Below, piece after piece: positions 37,458 through 46,379 of a stretch of 64,000 bases of DNA (position 1 is the first letter of the stretch; each line of letters begins with the position of its first letter). The notes below the pieces were generated by a model. It did no database searches. It was not told where the DNA came from and saw only the letters and a program-made list of their open reading frames with translations. The stretch is taken from assembly GCA_000783305.1 (NCBI GenBank), contig JROE01000010.1, positions 62,001 through 126,000 on the forward strand. The letters run 5' to 3'. Made by a program: the position numbers and the translations under genes. This DNA comes from Sphingobacteriaceae bacterium DW12. GTDB lineage: Bacteria; Bacteroidota; Bacteroidia; Sphingobacteriales; Sphingobacteriaceae.

Positions 37458-39071
37458 CTATTTAACTTGATATATCCCCATCTCTCCTTCGTTTTCCAAT
37501 GGATCTACCGCTTTCACAACAATCATCTTCAATTTCTTCCCGTTTTGTTCCTTTGCAAATTCTTTACTCAATACATCCGGCATCACTATATCATATTGCC
37601 ACACCCCTCCATAATTGACATACACCAACCATTTGCTTACCTGTGCAGAGCGTGGATGCGACCATTTTACAAATACCGAGGTCTTATGAGATTCGCCATG
37701 CACAAATGGAGCTGACAAATAAAAAGAAGTCAACCAAGGAGTCCTTGGAACCAACGCCTCTTTACGATATGGCCCTTCAGACACCGCATTGGTCATTCCC
37801 GGATTTTTGGTCAGTCCAGCTATACTCCAATGAATTGCACCAATACTATTGGGTATTTCCTGTCGCGTGACTGCGATTTGACGTACAATTTCACTTGAGT
37901 ATTCTGGCGCTCGTTTACCCACCGTATTAATCCCCGGCCACAAGTGGCGGCCCATGGTATTTTCACTCTGCCACCAACGTAATAAAGTCGTAAAACTTTG
38001 CTTCGCTGGCTCTATTGGCCAATAAAGCTGTGGAGCGAAGTAATCAATCCAACCTTTATTTAACCAAAGTTTGGCATCCGCATACAACTGGTCATATTGA
38101 CTAGACCCCTGTATTCCCGACGGGTATCCGGGTTTCCAAATCCCAAAAGGGCTAATACCAAATTTCACGTGATTTTTTTCAGCCTTGATTTCTTTGTAAA
38201 TTCGTTCCACAAACGTATTCACACTATTTCTCCGCCAATCGGCACGTGATAGTCGTCCACCACTCTTAACATAAGCGTTCCAACTCTGTGTATCAGGAAA
38301 ATCCTGCCCTCCATTATACTCCGCATAAGGATAGAAGTAATCATCGAAATGGACACCATCAATATTATACCGTTTGACAATATCCAATACTACTCGCGAT
38401 GCATGGTCCTGCGTAGATTTCATTGACGGATCGAACCAATAGTATCCCTGCTTCAATTTGACAACTGACTCTGGCATTCTCTTCACCATAGACGACTCTG
38501 TCACCTGACCACTTGTCCCGTGATGTGCTCGGTAAGGGTTGAGCCACACGTGAAGCTCTAGCCCTCTTTTATGCGCCTGTTCCACCCAAAATTCCAATGG
38601 ATCGTAATATGGAAAAGGCGCCTGGCCTTGCTGCCCAGTCAGAAATACCGACCAAGGTTCATACGCACTCTTGTACAATGCATCTGCAGCTGGACGCACC
38701 TGAAAAATCACAGCATTGAAGCGATTGGCTTTCAAAAAGTCAAGAAGTGAAATTGCTTCCTGCTTCTGCTCCTCCGTAGACAGGTTATTCTTACTTGGCC
38801 AATTTATATTAGCCACAGAGGCTACCCAAGCCGCTCTAAATTCACGCGGTATCTCTGGAAGATTTATTTGCTCCACGTCAATTTTCTCTTTCTCTTTTTT
38901 GACAATTGGTGCCTCTACTTTAGAAAGTTCGACAGGAGTAGTATCTATCTGCACCACCGTTGTAGGTGCGACAAGTACAGGCTGGCTTTTGCCCCTTTTC
39001 TTTGATGAACACGCACTTATCACAGCGACCACCAAACCCAACACAATAAAATAGACTACCTGTTTCTTCAT
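37458..39071 (-). CDS. GHL10 family glycoside hydrolase-like lipoprotein (second paralogue)
   Basis: The 537-residue lipoprotein has a lipobox ending AVISAC near residue 21, a Lys- and Val-rich linker to about residue 70, and a GHL10 barrel at about 75-440. Motifs are FRAAWVASVANINWPS, AVIFQVRPAADALY, YEPWSVFLTGQQG, HVWLNPYRAH and GVHFDDYFYPYAE. A beta-rich C-terminal domain completes it. The YEPWS and WLNPYR elements are shared with the paralogues at 19.6 and 52.2 kb. It follows nagA on the same strand but has its own promoter candidate at 39115-39122. Role proposed: cutting glycan strands of peptidoglycan at the outer membrane. Confidence 0.88.
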   Translation of the reverse strand: MKKQVVYFIVLGLVVAVISACSSKKRGKSQPVLVAPTTVVQIDTTPVELSKVEAPIVKKEKEKIDVEQINLPEIPREFRAAWVASVANINWPSKNNLSTEEQKQEAISLLDFLKANRFNAVIFQVRPAADALYKSAYEPWSVFLTGQQGQAPFPYYDPLEFWVEQAHKRGLELHVWLNPYRAHHGTSGQVTESSMVKRMPESVVKLKQGYYWFDPSMKSTQDHASRVVLDIVKRYNIDGVHFDDYFYPYAEYNGGQDFPDTQSWNAYVKSGGRLSRADWRRNSVNTFVERIYKEIKAEKNHVKFGISPFGIWKPGYPSGIQGSSQYDQLYADAKLWLNKGWIDYFAPQLYWPIEPAKQSFTTLLRWWQSENTMGRHLWPGINTVGKRAPEYSSEIVRQIAVTRQEIPNSIGAIHWSIAGLTKNPGMTNAVSEGPYRKEALVPRTPWLTSFYLSAPFVHGESHKTSVFVKWSHPRSAQVSKWLVYVNYGGVWQYDIVMPDVLSKEFAKEQNGKKLKMIVVKAVDPLENEGEMGIYQVK

Positions 39072-39114
39072 ATAATTTCAATAAACGATGCCAGAATCGA
39101 CAAAATGTAAATGA

Positions 39115-39122
39115 CAAAACTA
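39115..39122 (-). promoter_or_regulatory. candidate -7 element for the GHL10 gene
   Basis: TAGTTTTG on the minus strand matches TAnnTTTG; TTTG at 39147-39150 is a possible -33 element, though the 24-base spacer is long. Transcription would start about 37 bases before the GHL10 ATG. Confidence 0.4.
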
Positions 39123-39172
39123 CACTTTTCGACGTTAACCCAAGATCAAAATCTTAAATTTCAAGAATCAAG

Positions 39173-40306
39173 CTATTGAAAGACAGGAACTCCTTCATAA
39201 AATACTTGCTCTAGATTAAAAGAATCATCAAATACAATAATATTTGCACGCGCGCCTTTTTCTATTCTTCCCAAATCTGCACGTCCGATAAGATCCGCAG
39301 GATATTGTGTGGCCATCCGCAATGCTTCATCCAAAGGCACCCCCACTTTATTTACGGCATTCTTCACCGCCCCAAGTAGTGTTAATGCGGATCCAGACAA
39401 CGTCCCGTCTGGAAGTACATAATGGTCTTCGTTCAGTATATGATGGTAGATTCCCTTATCACATGGAGCTACCGCATCTGTAATCATAAAAAGGCGGTCC
39501 CCCATCAAGCGTTTTGCCACTCTAGCAGCTTCAAAACTCACATGTATCCCATCAAGAATAATACTTGCCTGAGCTTGGCCATGATTAAATACCGCCCCAG
39601 GAAGCCCTACCTCTCGATGGTGAAAACCAGACATTGCATTAAAAAGATGCGTCGCTGCAACAATACCTTGGTCAAACGCGTTAGTGGCCTCTTCAAAAGT
39701 TGCATCGCTATGTCCCGCACTTATTCGCACACCCTTTTCAAGCAAAAGCTCTAGGCTATCGGTATCCAGCAATTCAGGAGCTACAGTCATCATCTTGACC
39801 AATCCCAATCCATCTTCATTCAACAAATCCGCTATTTTCTCCTTACTCGGTGTGATTATTAGCTCGGCTGGATGCGCCCCTCGCTTCTTAGCATTCAAAA
39901 AAGGCCCCTCCAGATGCAATCCCAAAGCAACTTTAGGAGGATTTGCATTTACAATAGCGATAGCTTGTTTAAAAACATCAATGGTATTTGTTGCCAAGCA
40001 GAGAAGGTAAGATGTACAACCTTGCCCCAATAATGTCTGGTCAATCTTCTGAATGGACTCACTGCACAGCTCCGCAGAAAAAAGCTGATCTCCCGCACCA
40101 TAAATTTGTAAATCAATCAGCCCAGGCGCGATATTTGCTCCTTTAACATCCACAATAGTTGCATCAGGAGGAAGCATATCAACTCCCACGACCTCAGCAA
40201 TATGCTCATCATTTAGCAAGAGAACCTGATTTTTTAGTACTTGAGTTCCCGTATAGATAATTCCATTAATAAGTGCTGTATTCATTTCTTGATTTCTAAT
40301 TATCAT
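39173..40306 (-). CDS. nagA: N-acetylglucosamine-6-phosphate deacetylase
   Basis: NagA deacetylates GlcNAc-6-phosphate to glucosamine-6-phosphate in the cytoplasm. The 377-residue amidohydrolase shows LHLEGPFLN near residue 126 (metal Glu), SAGHSDATFEEA near 194 (His), ATHLFNAMSGFHHRE near 215 (His), IILDGIHV near 245 and MITDAVAP near 271 (catalytic Asp). The first metal motif is PGLIDLQIYGAGD, with Q and Y where many amidohydrolases have HxH; this is normal for NagA. It would take the product of MurQ from the same block. Met8 (ATG at 40285) is an equally good start. Confidence 0.95.
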   Translation of the reverse strand: MIIRNQEMNTALINGIIYTGTQVLKNQVLLLNDEHIAEVVGVDMLPPDATIVDVKGANIAPGLIDLQIYGAGDQLFSAELCSESIQKIDQTLLGQGCTSYLLCLATNTIDVFKQAIAIVNANPPKVALGLHLEGPFLNAKKRGAHPAELIITPSKEKIADLLNEDGLGLVKMMTVAPELLDTDSLELLLEKGVRISAGHSDATFEEATNAFDQGIVAATHLFNAMSGFHHREVGLPGAVFNHGQAQASIILDGIHVSFEAARVAKRLMGDRLFMITDAVAPCDKGIYHHILNEDHYVLPDGTLSGSALTLLGAVKNAVNKVGVPLDEALRMATQYPADLIGRADLGRIEKGARANIIVFDDSFNLEQVFYEGVPVFQ

Positions 40307-40465
40307 TTTTTCAATCAGCCCGCAATATTACGAGCAGAATCATTTTTTTAATAGGGCCGCAATAAAGGAACCAACCATCCTCCCAATTCCTTAGGTCCGT
40401 GTACGATTCCATTAGATATAAAGATAGCCATTGGTAATATCAATTAAGGTCCGTAAATTAGCATT

Positions 40466-40606
40466 ATGGATTCTTTTAACAAAAAAGATAGCGAAAAACC
40501 TGTCAATTCAAACATGAGATTAATGCGTAGCATTAATATTATTGCGATTTCGATTTTCGTTCTCGCTATTCTTTTTAAAGTCATTCAATATCTCTTTTTT
40601 AAATAA
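40466..40606 (+). CDS. 46-residue single-pass membrane protein upstream of ridA
   Basis: The frame starts at ATG 40466 and encodes a charged N-terminus (MDSFNKKDSEKPVNSN) and one hydrophobic helix (INIIAISIFVLAILFKVIQY) ending LFFK. It stops 11 bases before ridA, so the two are probably co-transcribed. The sharp division between charged tail and helix, and the tight spacing, make it a likely real small gene. Function is unknown. Confidence 0.6.
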   Translation: MDSFNKKDSEKPVNSNMRLMRSINIIAISIFVLAILFKVIQYLFFK

Positions 40607-40617
40607 CCGAACGATAA

Positions 40618-41004
40618 ATGTCACAGAAAATCATTTTAAATACCGAAAAAGCACCATCGGCCATCGGCCCTTACAACCAAGCCATCAAGGCAGGAAATAC
40701 ACTATATGTCTCGGGACAAATCCCACTCATTCCAGAAACAATGGAATTAGTCTCAACAGGCGTCCGGGATGAGGCACATCAGGTCCTCAAAAATGTAGAG
40801 GCCATTTTGAGCTACGCAGGCTACACGTTCAAAGATGTTGTAAAATCGACGATTTTCCTAAAAGATATGGATGATTTTGCCACCGTAAATGAAGTTTATG
40901 CACAATACTTCACACTAGACCAACCGGCACGTGAATGTGTTGCTGTGGCCACGCTTCCAAAACACGTTAATGTAGAAATCTCCGTCATTGCTTGGAAAGA
41001 CTAG
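40618..41004 (+). CDS. ridA: RidA family reactive intermediate deaminase
   Basis: The 128-residue protein has the full RidA pattern: the KAPSAIGPYNQAIKAGN start, LYVSGQIPL near residue 30, TFKDVVKSTIFLKDM near 70 and the arginine in QPARECVAVATLP near 103. RidA hydrolyses 2-aminoacrylate and related imines released by PLP enzymes, including serine dehydratases, and protects enzymes from damage. It is cytoplasmic and trimeric in the family. Its stop overlaps the rarD start by 13 bases. Confidence 0.96.
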   Translation: MSQKIILNTEKAPSAIGPYNQAIKAGNTLYVSGQIPLIPETMELVSTGVRDEAHQVLKNVEAILSYAGYTFKDVVKSTIFLKDMDDFATVNEVYAQYFTLDQPARECVAVATLPKHVNVEISVIAWKD

Positions 41005-41939
41005 CGAGCAATCATCCACAAGATAGCGAAAGCCGCGAAAAATACTTTTTAGCGGCTTTTTTAGCACCCGTGATATGGGGATTCATGTCCGTACCCGTCA
41101 GACTGGTCAAAGCTTGGCCTGCCGAAGATATTCTATTTTACAGGATTCTAGTTGCCGTGGTAGTATTATGGAGTTTTATCTTCATCTTCAGAAAGAAAAA
41201 GCTACATCAGGACTATTTTCATTTTCGCTCTTTGCCTCCCCTGGAAAGGAAAAAGGTCATTTATCTAACGCTAATGGCTGCCTTCCTTATTTTCGGAAAC
41301 TGGTACACCTATATTTACTGCATTAATAACGTAAGTGTACAGGCAGGTGCTTTCGCCTATATACTCTGTCCATTGATCACGACCGCAGCAGGGTACTTTC
41401 TCTTAAAGGAAGAGCTTTCAAAAATCAAAAAAACTGCACTCTTTTTAGCCTTTGGCAGCGTGATTATGTTGGCTACAGGCTCATTGACCGAAGTCCTATG
41501 GTCCATCACCATTGGCGGCCTATATGCTTTTTACTTGGTCATACAGCGTGTGGTGCAGGGCTTTGACAAACTCAATGTCCTCGCCATACAGATGGCTATA
41601 TGTACATTGACCGTCATCCCAAGCGTATTGACCAATCCCCACCCCATCCCAGATACCCCCTCATTTTGGATTGTCATTGCCACCATCGCAATTGCCTTCA
41701 CGATTATCCCTTTGTTATTGAGTATGTACGCCTTAAAAAGAGTATCTTCTTCTACTTTAGGCGTGATGCTATACGTCAATCCTATCATTGCCTTCGTCTT
41801 GGCCATTACCTATTTTCATGAAACCATCGACTCTTATAAGTATTGGGCATATGGACTATTGGTCATTGCCGTATTTTTATTTAATTCGAAAACACTATTT
41901 CAACTCGTCAATCGACCAAAAAAGCAAAATAAAAGCTAG
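40992..41939 (+). CDS. rarD: EamA family transporter, RarD type
   Basis: The 315-residue inner-membrane protein has ten hydrophobic segments in two EamA repeats. Segments include AAFLAPVIWGFMSVPVRLV near residue 25, EDILFYRILVAVVVLW near 45 and YILCPLITTAAGYFLLKEELS near 123. RarD proteins are drug/metabolite exporters of the DMT superfamily, originally linked to chloramphenicol sensitivity; the substrate here is unknown. The chosen start is TTG at 40992 inside the end of ridA. No ATG occurs before the first membrane helix, so coupling to ridA translation is likely. Confidence 0.88.
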   Translation: MERLASNHPQDSESREKYFLAAFLAPVIWGFMSVPVRLVKAWPAEDILFYRILVAVVVLWSFIFIFRKKKLHQDYFHFRSLPPLERKKVIYLTLMAAFLIFGNWYTYIYCINNVSVQAGAFAYILCPLITTAAGYFLLKEELSKIKKTALFLAFGSVIMLATGSLTEVLWSITIGGLYAFYLVIQRVVQGFDKLNVLAIQMAICTLTVIPSVLTNPHPIPDTPSFWIVIATIAIAFTIIPLLLSMYALKRVSSSTLGVMLYVNPIIAFVLAITYFHETIDSYKYWAYGLLVIAVFLFNSKTLFQLVNRPKKQNKS

Positions 41940-42038
41940 AGGAAAAAGCAACAGTCTTCGCACATGAACAAAAATCCATGCCCGACTGTAGCGTTTCTTC
42001 AGCATCTAGCGTTATACTCTTAAAACCTATATTATATT

Positions 42039-42739
42039 ATGAACAAAAAAAATATACTTGTCCTACTTGCCTCACTTTTACATTTCTATTTACCAGCTGC
42101 AAAAAGGAAGACTCTTATGAAGAGCTGTCCAGGATTGCTGACCTCAAATTACAAGAAGCAGTCAAGCTCACACAAGATTGCCCTTGCGGAGATATAGACG
42201 AATGGAGTATAGACACACTATACTACAGGTATGTACCCATACATCCAAGTTTCAAACAGGAGTACGAAAATCTAAAGGCCGAATATACGACCCTCCGTCA
42301 ACGAGCGGACAAAGCCTTTAAAGGTCCTGTTCCTTACAATACTGCCCTGGTCGACATATACACATATCTCCCCCCACATTTTGGACTTCGCTGCGTAGAG
42401 GGCAAGATGAAGGTTATGATGGCGAATGACCTCAGCTTATCAGAAATCAATACGCGCCTTGAACAGTTGCTCCCCGAAATTTTGAACTTTTTCAAAGAGG
42501 AGAGCTGTAGTGACAATACCAAATGGCATATATTGACCATCCGTAAAGACTGTGAGTTTATTCCCCTTGTCACCACCCAAACCCCTAATTTTAGAGTATT
42601 TGGAGAGAAAATGGAACGTTACTCCCAGTTATATCAAGCCAAAAGAAATTTGGACACTACCATGAACTGCCCAACCGTCAATGACAAACCCGCTAAAGGC
42701 GTAGTCTGTGAAAATGGTAAGCCTGTATTACAATACTAG
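42039..42739 (+). CDS. lipoprotein of unknown function with apparent -1 frameshift in its signal peptide
   Basis: The body of the protein is read in the frame open from 41978 to 42739. In that frame the start makes no signal peptide, although FLFTSCKKED is plainly a lipobox. A second frame beginning at ATG 42039 reads MNKKNILVLLASLL, a typical signal core, then runs out of register. Adding one base between about 42053 and 42085 would join them into one normal lipoprotein of about 234 residues. The mature part has no recognised domain; it has six or more cysteines (DCPCGD, LRCVEG, ESCSDN, KDCEF, MNCP, VVCEN). This is either a sequencing error or a broken export signal. Confidence 0.6.
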
Positions 42740-42792
42740 TCTATTTTAAAGCATTTTTCTTAAATTAGCCACTTAGCGAAATAATACTTGCA

Positions 42793-44898
42793 GTGGCTGA
42801 TTTAAGTTTAATTACTCCTATTGAATATCTGAAAGGTGTAGGTCCTCAAAAGGCGGACATCCTTAAAAAAGAGTTACAGGTTTTTACCATTGGTGACCTA
42901 TTGGAGTATTACCCTTTTCGTTATATAGACCGGACTCAATTCCACAAAATCAACAAGCTTCATCCCGATATGATCGGCGCTCAAGTACTCGGGAGATTAG
43001 TAGGCCTCCAAGAAGTTGGCGAGAAGAGAGGCCGAAGATTAGTAGGCCAATTTAAAGATGATACCGGATCTATAGAGTTGGTCTGGTTTCAGAGCCTTAC
43101 TTGGCTAAAAAAATCCTTAAAGGTGGGCAGCCCATATATTCTCTATGGCAAGCCAACCACATTTAACGGGCACATCTCTATCACCCACCCCGAAATGGAG
43201 TTGTACAATCCACAGGAAAAAAAAATCGGCAACCAAACATTACAGCCTGTTTATTCATCAACCGAAAAACTCAAAAAATTTAATCTGGATACCCGTGGTC
43301 TTCAACGACTACAGCAGACAGCACTAGAGACCGTATACAAAAATATTACCGAAACCATGCCTGCCCATCTGACCTCTGCACATCGACTGGTTTCCTATCC
43401 TCAAGCTCTATTAGCTATCCACTTTCCAAAGTCAGAGTCGGAACTACAAGCGGCTATCAGAAGGTTGAAATTTGAAGAGCTCTTTTTTATACAACTGCGC
43501 TTGCTTAACAACAAGCAGCTTAATACCCTTAAATTCAAAGGGCACCGTTTTGATCAAGTCGGGGACAAATTCAACATCTTCTTCAATGAAAAACTTCCAT
43601 TTCCATTAACCACTGCCCAGAAAAGAGTTATTAAGGAAATCCGCATAGACACCAACACCGGAGCTCAGATGAATCGCTTGGTGCAAGGCGATGTGGGCTC
43701 TGGAAAAACAGTCGTTGCACTGATGACTATGCTACTCGCTATAGATAATGGATACCAAGCCTGTATGATGGCTCCGACCGAAATTCTGGCCACTCAGCAT
43801 TATGTTGGTATTAAGAAACTTTTGGGAGAAGGATTTGTCAATATAAAATTGTTGACCGGATCAACGTCCACTAAAGACAGGCGTATTATCCATCAGGAAC
43901 TGGAAGAAGGAACGCTCGACATATTAATCGGTACCCATGCCCTTATTGAAGACAAGGTCAAGTTCATGAACATTGGTTTTGTTGTCATCGACGAACAGCA
44001 CCGATTCGGAGTAGAGCAACGTGCAAAACTATGGCGAAAGAATGTCATCCCTCCTCATATGTTAGTCATGACAGCCACCCCCATCCCGCGTACATTAGCT
44101 ATGACCATGTATGGTGACCTTGACATCTCGGTTATTGACGAGCTTCCGGCAGGACGCAAACCTATCAAAACAGTACATTTCTTCGAAAGCTCCCGACTGC
44201 GCATGTTTGGATTCATGAAAGAAGAAATTGCGAAAGGACGCCAAGTATATGTCGTATTCCCATTAATCAAAGAAAGTGAAAAACTGGACCTCCTCTACTT
44301 AGAAGCGGGTTTAGAAAATCTACAACGCGAATTTCCCCTTCCCCAATACAAAATAAGCATTGTCCACGGTAAAATGCCTGTAAAGGACAAAGACTTTGAG
44401 ATGCAGCGCTTCATTAAGCACGAGACCCAGATTATGGTCGCTACCACCGTCATCGAAGTCGGGGTCAATGTCCCTAACGCGTCGGTTATGATTATTGAAA
44501 ATTCCGAACGATTTGGCCTCTCACAGCTGCATCAGCTCAGAGGAAGGGTGGGACGCGGAGCCGAACAATCCTACTGTATCCTCATGTCGGGCAACAAGCT
44601 TAGCAAAGAGGGAAGATTACGATTGGAGACAATGGTCCGTACAAATGACGGCTTTGAAATAGCTGAAGTTGACCTTCAACTACGAGGACCGGGAGACATC
44701 TCCGGCACACAGCAGTCAGGTGTCCTAGATATGAAGATTGCCAACCTCGCTAGTGATCAAGCGATTTTGACGGAAGCCCGCAGTACCGTAATCCAAATAT
44801 TCAAAGAAGACCCGCAGCTGCAACATGCCGAAAACATTTTACTTAGGGATTATCTACGCCAACGTAATCCAGGAATCTCTTGGGACAAAATTTCTTAA
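42793..44898 (+). CDS. recG: ATP-dependent DNA helicase RecG
   Basis: The 701-residue helicase starts at GTG 42793. The N-terminal wedge/OB domain is at about residues 1-250, with IEYLKGVGPQKADILKKEL. The helicase core follows: Walker A GDVGSGKTVVALM near 298, the RecG DEQH box VIDEQHRFGVEQR near 400, TATPIPRTLAMT near 426, and motif VI QLRGRVGRGAEQSYC near 585. It drives branch migration and fork reversal during repair and recombination. It is free-standing, 53 bases after the lipoprotein gene. Length and motif order are normal. Confidence 0.97.
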   Translation: MADLSLITPIEYLKGVGPQKADILKKELQVFTIGDLLEYYPFRYIDRTQFHKINKLHPDMIGAQVLGRLVGLQEVGEKRGRRLVGQFKDDTGSIELVWFQSLTWLKKSLKVGSPYILYGKPTTFNGHISITHPEMELYNPQEKKIGNQTLQPVYSSTEKLKKFNLDTRGLQRLQQTALETVYKNITETMPAHLTSAHRLVSYPQALLAIHFPKSESELQAAIRRLKFEELFFIQLRLLNNKQLNTLKFKGHRFDQVGDKFNIFFNEKLPFPLTTAQKRVIKEIRIDTNTGAQMNRLVQGDVGSGKTVVALMTMLLAIDNGYQACMMAPTEILATQHYVGIKKLLGEGFVNIKLLTGSTSTKDRRIIHQELEEGTLDILIGTHALIEDKVKFMNIGFVVIDEQHRFGVEQRAKLWRKNVIPPHMLVMTATPIPRTLAMTMYGDLDISVIDELPAGRKPIKTVHFFESSRLRMFGFMKEEIAKGRQVYVVFPLIKESEKLDLLYLEAGLENLQREFPLPQYKISIVHGKMPVKDKDFEMQRFIKHETQIMVATTVIEVGVNVPNASVMIIENSERFGLSQLHQLRGRVGRGAEQSYCILMSGNKLSKEGRLRLETMVRTNDGFEIAEVDLQLRGPGDISGTQQSGVLDMKIANLASDQAILTEARSTVIQIFKEDPQLQHAENILLRDYLRQRNPGISWDKIS

Positions 44899-44906
44899 AA
44901 AACGCT

Positions 44907-44914
44907 TATCTTTG
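44907..44914 (+). promoter_or_regulatory. candidate -7 element for hflX
   Basis: TATCTTTG fits TAnnTTTG and lies just after the recG stop. Transcription from it would give a leader of about 108 bases before hflX. No good -33 TTTG is visible. Confidence 0.4.
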
Positions 44915-45029
44915 TAACGTGTTCAATGCAAGAAACCCTTGAGCATGGGATGGATGAGGAATGCCCCTAGAGATATTAGGTCTACTTAGTTAAACTTTCC
45001 TACACTTACTTTACACGAAAAACCATCAT

Positions 45030-46220
45030 ATGGCTTGGACTAGAATACACGACACCACTATAAAACCCGAAACAGCAATACTGGTATCCGTAATTACACC
45101 TGATACAACAGAAGCAAAAGCACGGGAATATTTAGAAGAGCTTCAATTTTTAGTGGAGACTGCCGGCGGTATTACCAAAGGCATCTTTACCCAAAAACTG
45201 TCCTATCCTGACAAAGCCACTTTCATCGGAAGCGGCAAGATGGATGAAATCAAATCATTTGTAGACGCCGAAGAGATCGATATTGTTGTGTTTGATGACG
45301 AATTGAGTCCCTCACAACTCCGCAATATCGAAAACCACTTTAAGGTAAAGATATTGGACCGTTCTAACTTAATATTGGACATCTTTGCTAGCCATGCAAA
45401 GACCGCACAAGCAAAGACTCAGGTCGAATTAGCCCAACTACAGTACCTTCTGCCGCGATTGACGCGTATGTGGACCCACTTGGAGCGCCAGCGAGGCGGC
45501 ATCGGGATGCGTGGGCCTGGCGAATCTCAGATTGAGTCCGATAGACGGATGATTTTGAACAAGATATCCCTCTTCAAAGAGCGGCTCAAATCTATCGACA
45601 AACAGAATGAAACCCAACGTAAAAACAGAGGAGAGATGATTCGCGTTGCGTTAGTGGGCTACACCAACGTTGGGAAATCGACCATCATGAATATGATATC
45701 CAAATCAGATGTACTGATCGAGAACAAACTCTTTGCAACACTAGACACAACTGTCCGTAAAGTTGTCATTGACAATCTGCCCTTTTTGCTATCAGACACT
45801 GTCGGTTTCATCCGTAAGCTTCCGCATCATCTAGTGGAATGTTTCAAATCGACATTAGACGAAGTCCGTGAGGCCGACGTGCTGATTCACGTTGTAGATA
45901 TTTCGCATCCAAATTTCGAGGACCATATCCATGCTGTCAACGAAACGCTGAAAGACCTTGGCGCATTGGACAAGCCTGTCGTGACTGTCTTCAACAAGAT
46001 AGATGCCTATAAGCCAGCCGTCGAGGAGGGAGATGAAGGAGAAGAACGGCAAGTAACACTGGATGAATTCAAAAATAGCTGGATGGCAAAAAACTCTGCC
46101 CCTGCCATTTTTATCTCCGCTACACACAAGACAAATGTAGAAGAGTTCAAGCAACAGCTGTATGATATTATCGTCAAAATGCACAACGATAGATATCCAT
46201 ATAATAACCTGTTATATTAA
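45030..46220 (+). CDS. hflX: ribosome-associated GTPase HflX
   Basis: The 396-residue GTPase has the N-terminal HflX domain (about 15-185) with KATFIGSGKMDEIK and QVELAQLQYLLPRL. The linker RQRGGIGMRGPGESQIE follows near 152. The G domain holds G1 GYTNVGKST near 209, G3 DTVGFIRKLP near 256 and G4 VFNKID near 323. HflX binds 50S ribosomes and rescues or recycles stalled 70S particles, for example after heat stress. It follows recG by 131 bases with its own -7 candidate. The length is typical. Confidence 0.97.
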   Translation: MAWTRIHDTTIKPETAILVSVITPDTTEAKAREYLEELQFLVETAGGITKGIFTQKLSYPDKATFIGSGKMDEIKSFVDAEEIDIVVFDDELSPSQLRNIENHFKVKILDRSNLILDIFASHAKTAQAKTQVELAQLQYLLPRLTRMWTHLERQRGGIGMRGPGESQIESDRRMILNKISLFKERLKSIDKQNETQRKNRGEMIRVALVGYTNVGKSTIMNMISKSDVLIENKLFATLDTTVRKVVIDNLPFLLSDTVGFIRKLPHHLVECFKSTLDEVREADVLIHVVDISHPNFEDHIHAVNETLKDLGALDKPVVTVFNKIDAYKPAVEEGDEGEERQVTLDEFKNSWMAKNSAPAIFISATHKTNVEEFKQQLYDIIVKMHNDRYPYNNLLY

Positions 46221-46379
46221 TTTTGGGTTCTACGGCATGGGGGATAGGCAATAAGCTTAATTTCAAACACAACGAACCACCTATTCCCGATGACTTATCA
46301 TCAGACTCTTTATTGAAACAAGCTGGATAAAAAAATAGTTATTTACATCAAAAAATAAACGGCTTATAGCACATTGCCG

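Noticed and set aside
39173..40306. NagA with lost first metal motif (Q and Y in place of HxH)
   Set aside because: NagA enzymes commonly bind one metal through Glu and two His residues, all of which are present, so this is not a defect.
40466..40772. Plus-strand frame overlapping the small membrane protein and ridA (40542-40772)
   Set aside because: It runs out of frame through ridA, whose protein motifs are unmistakable.
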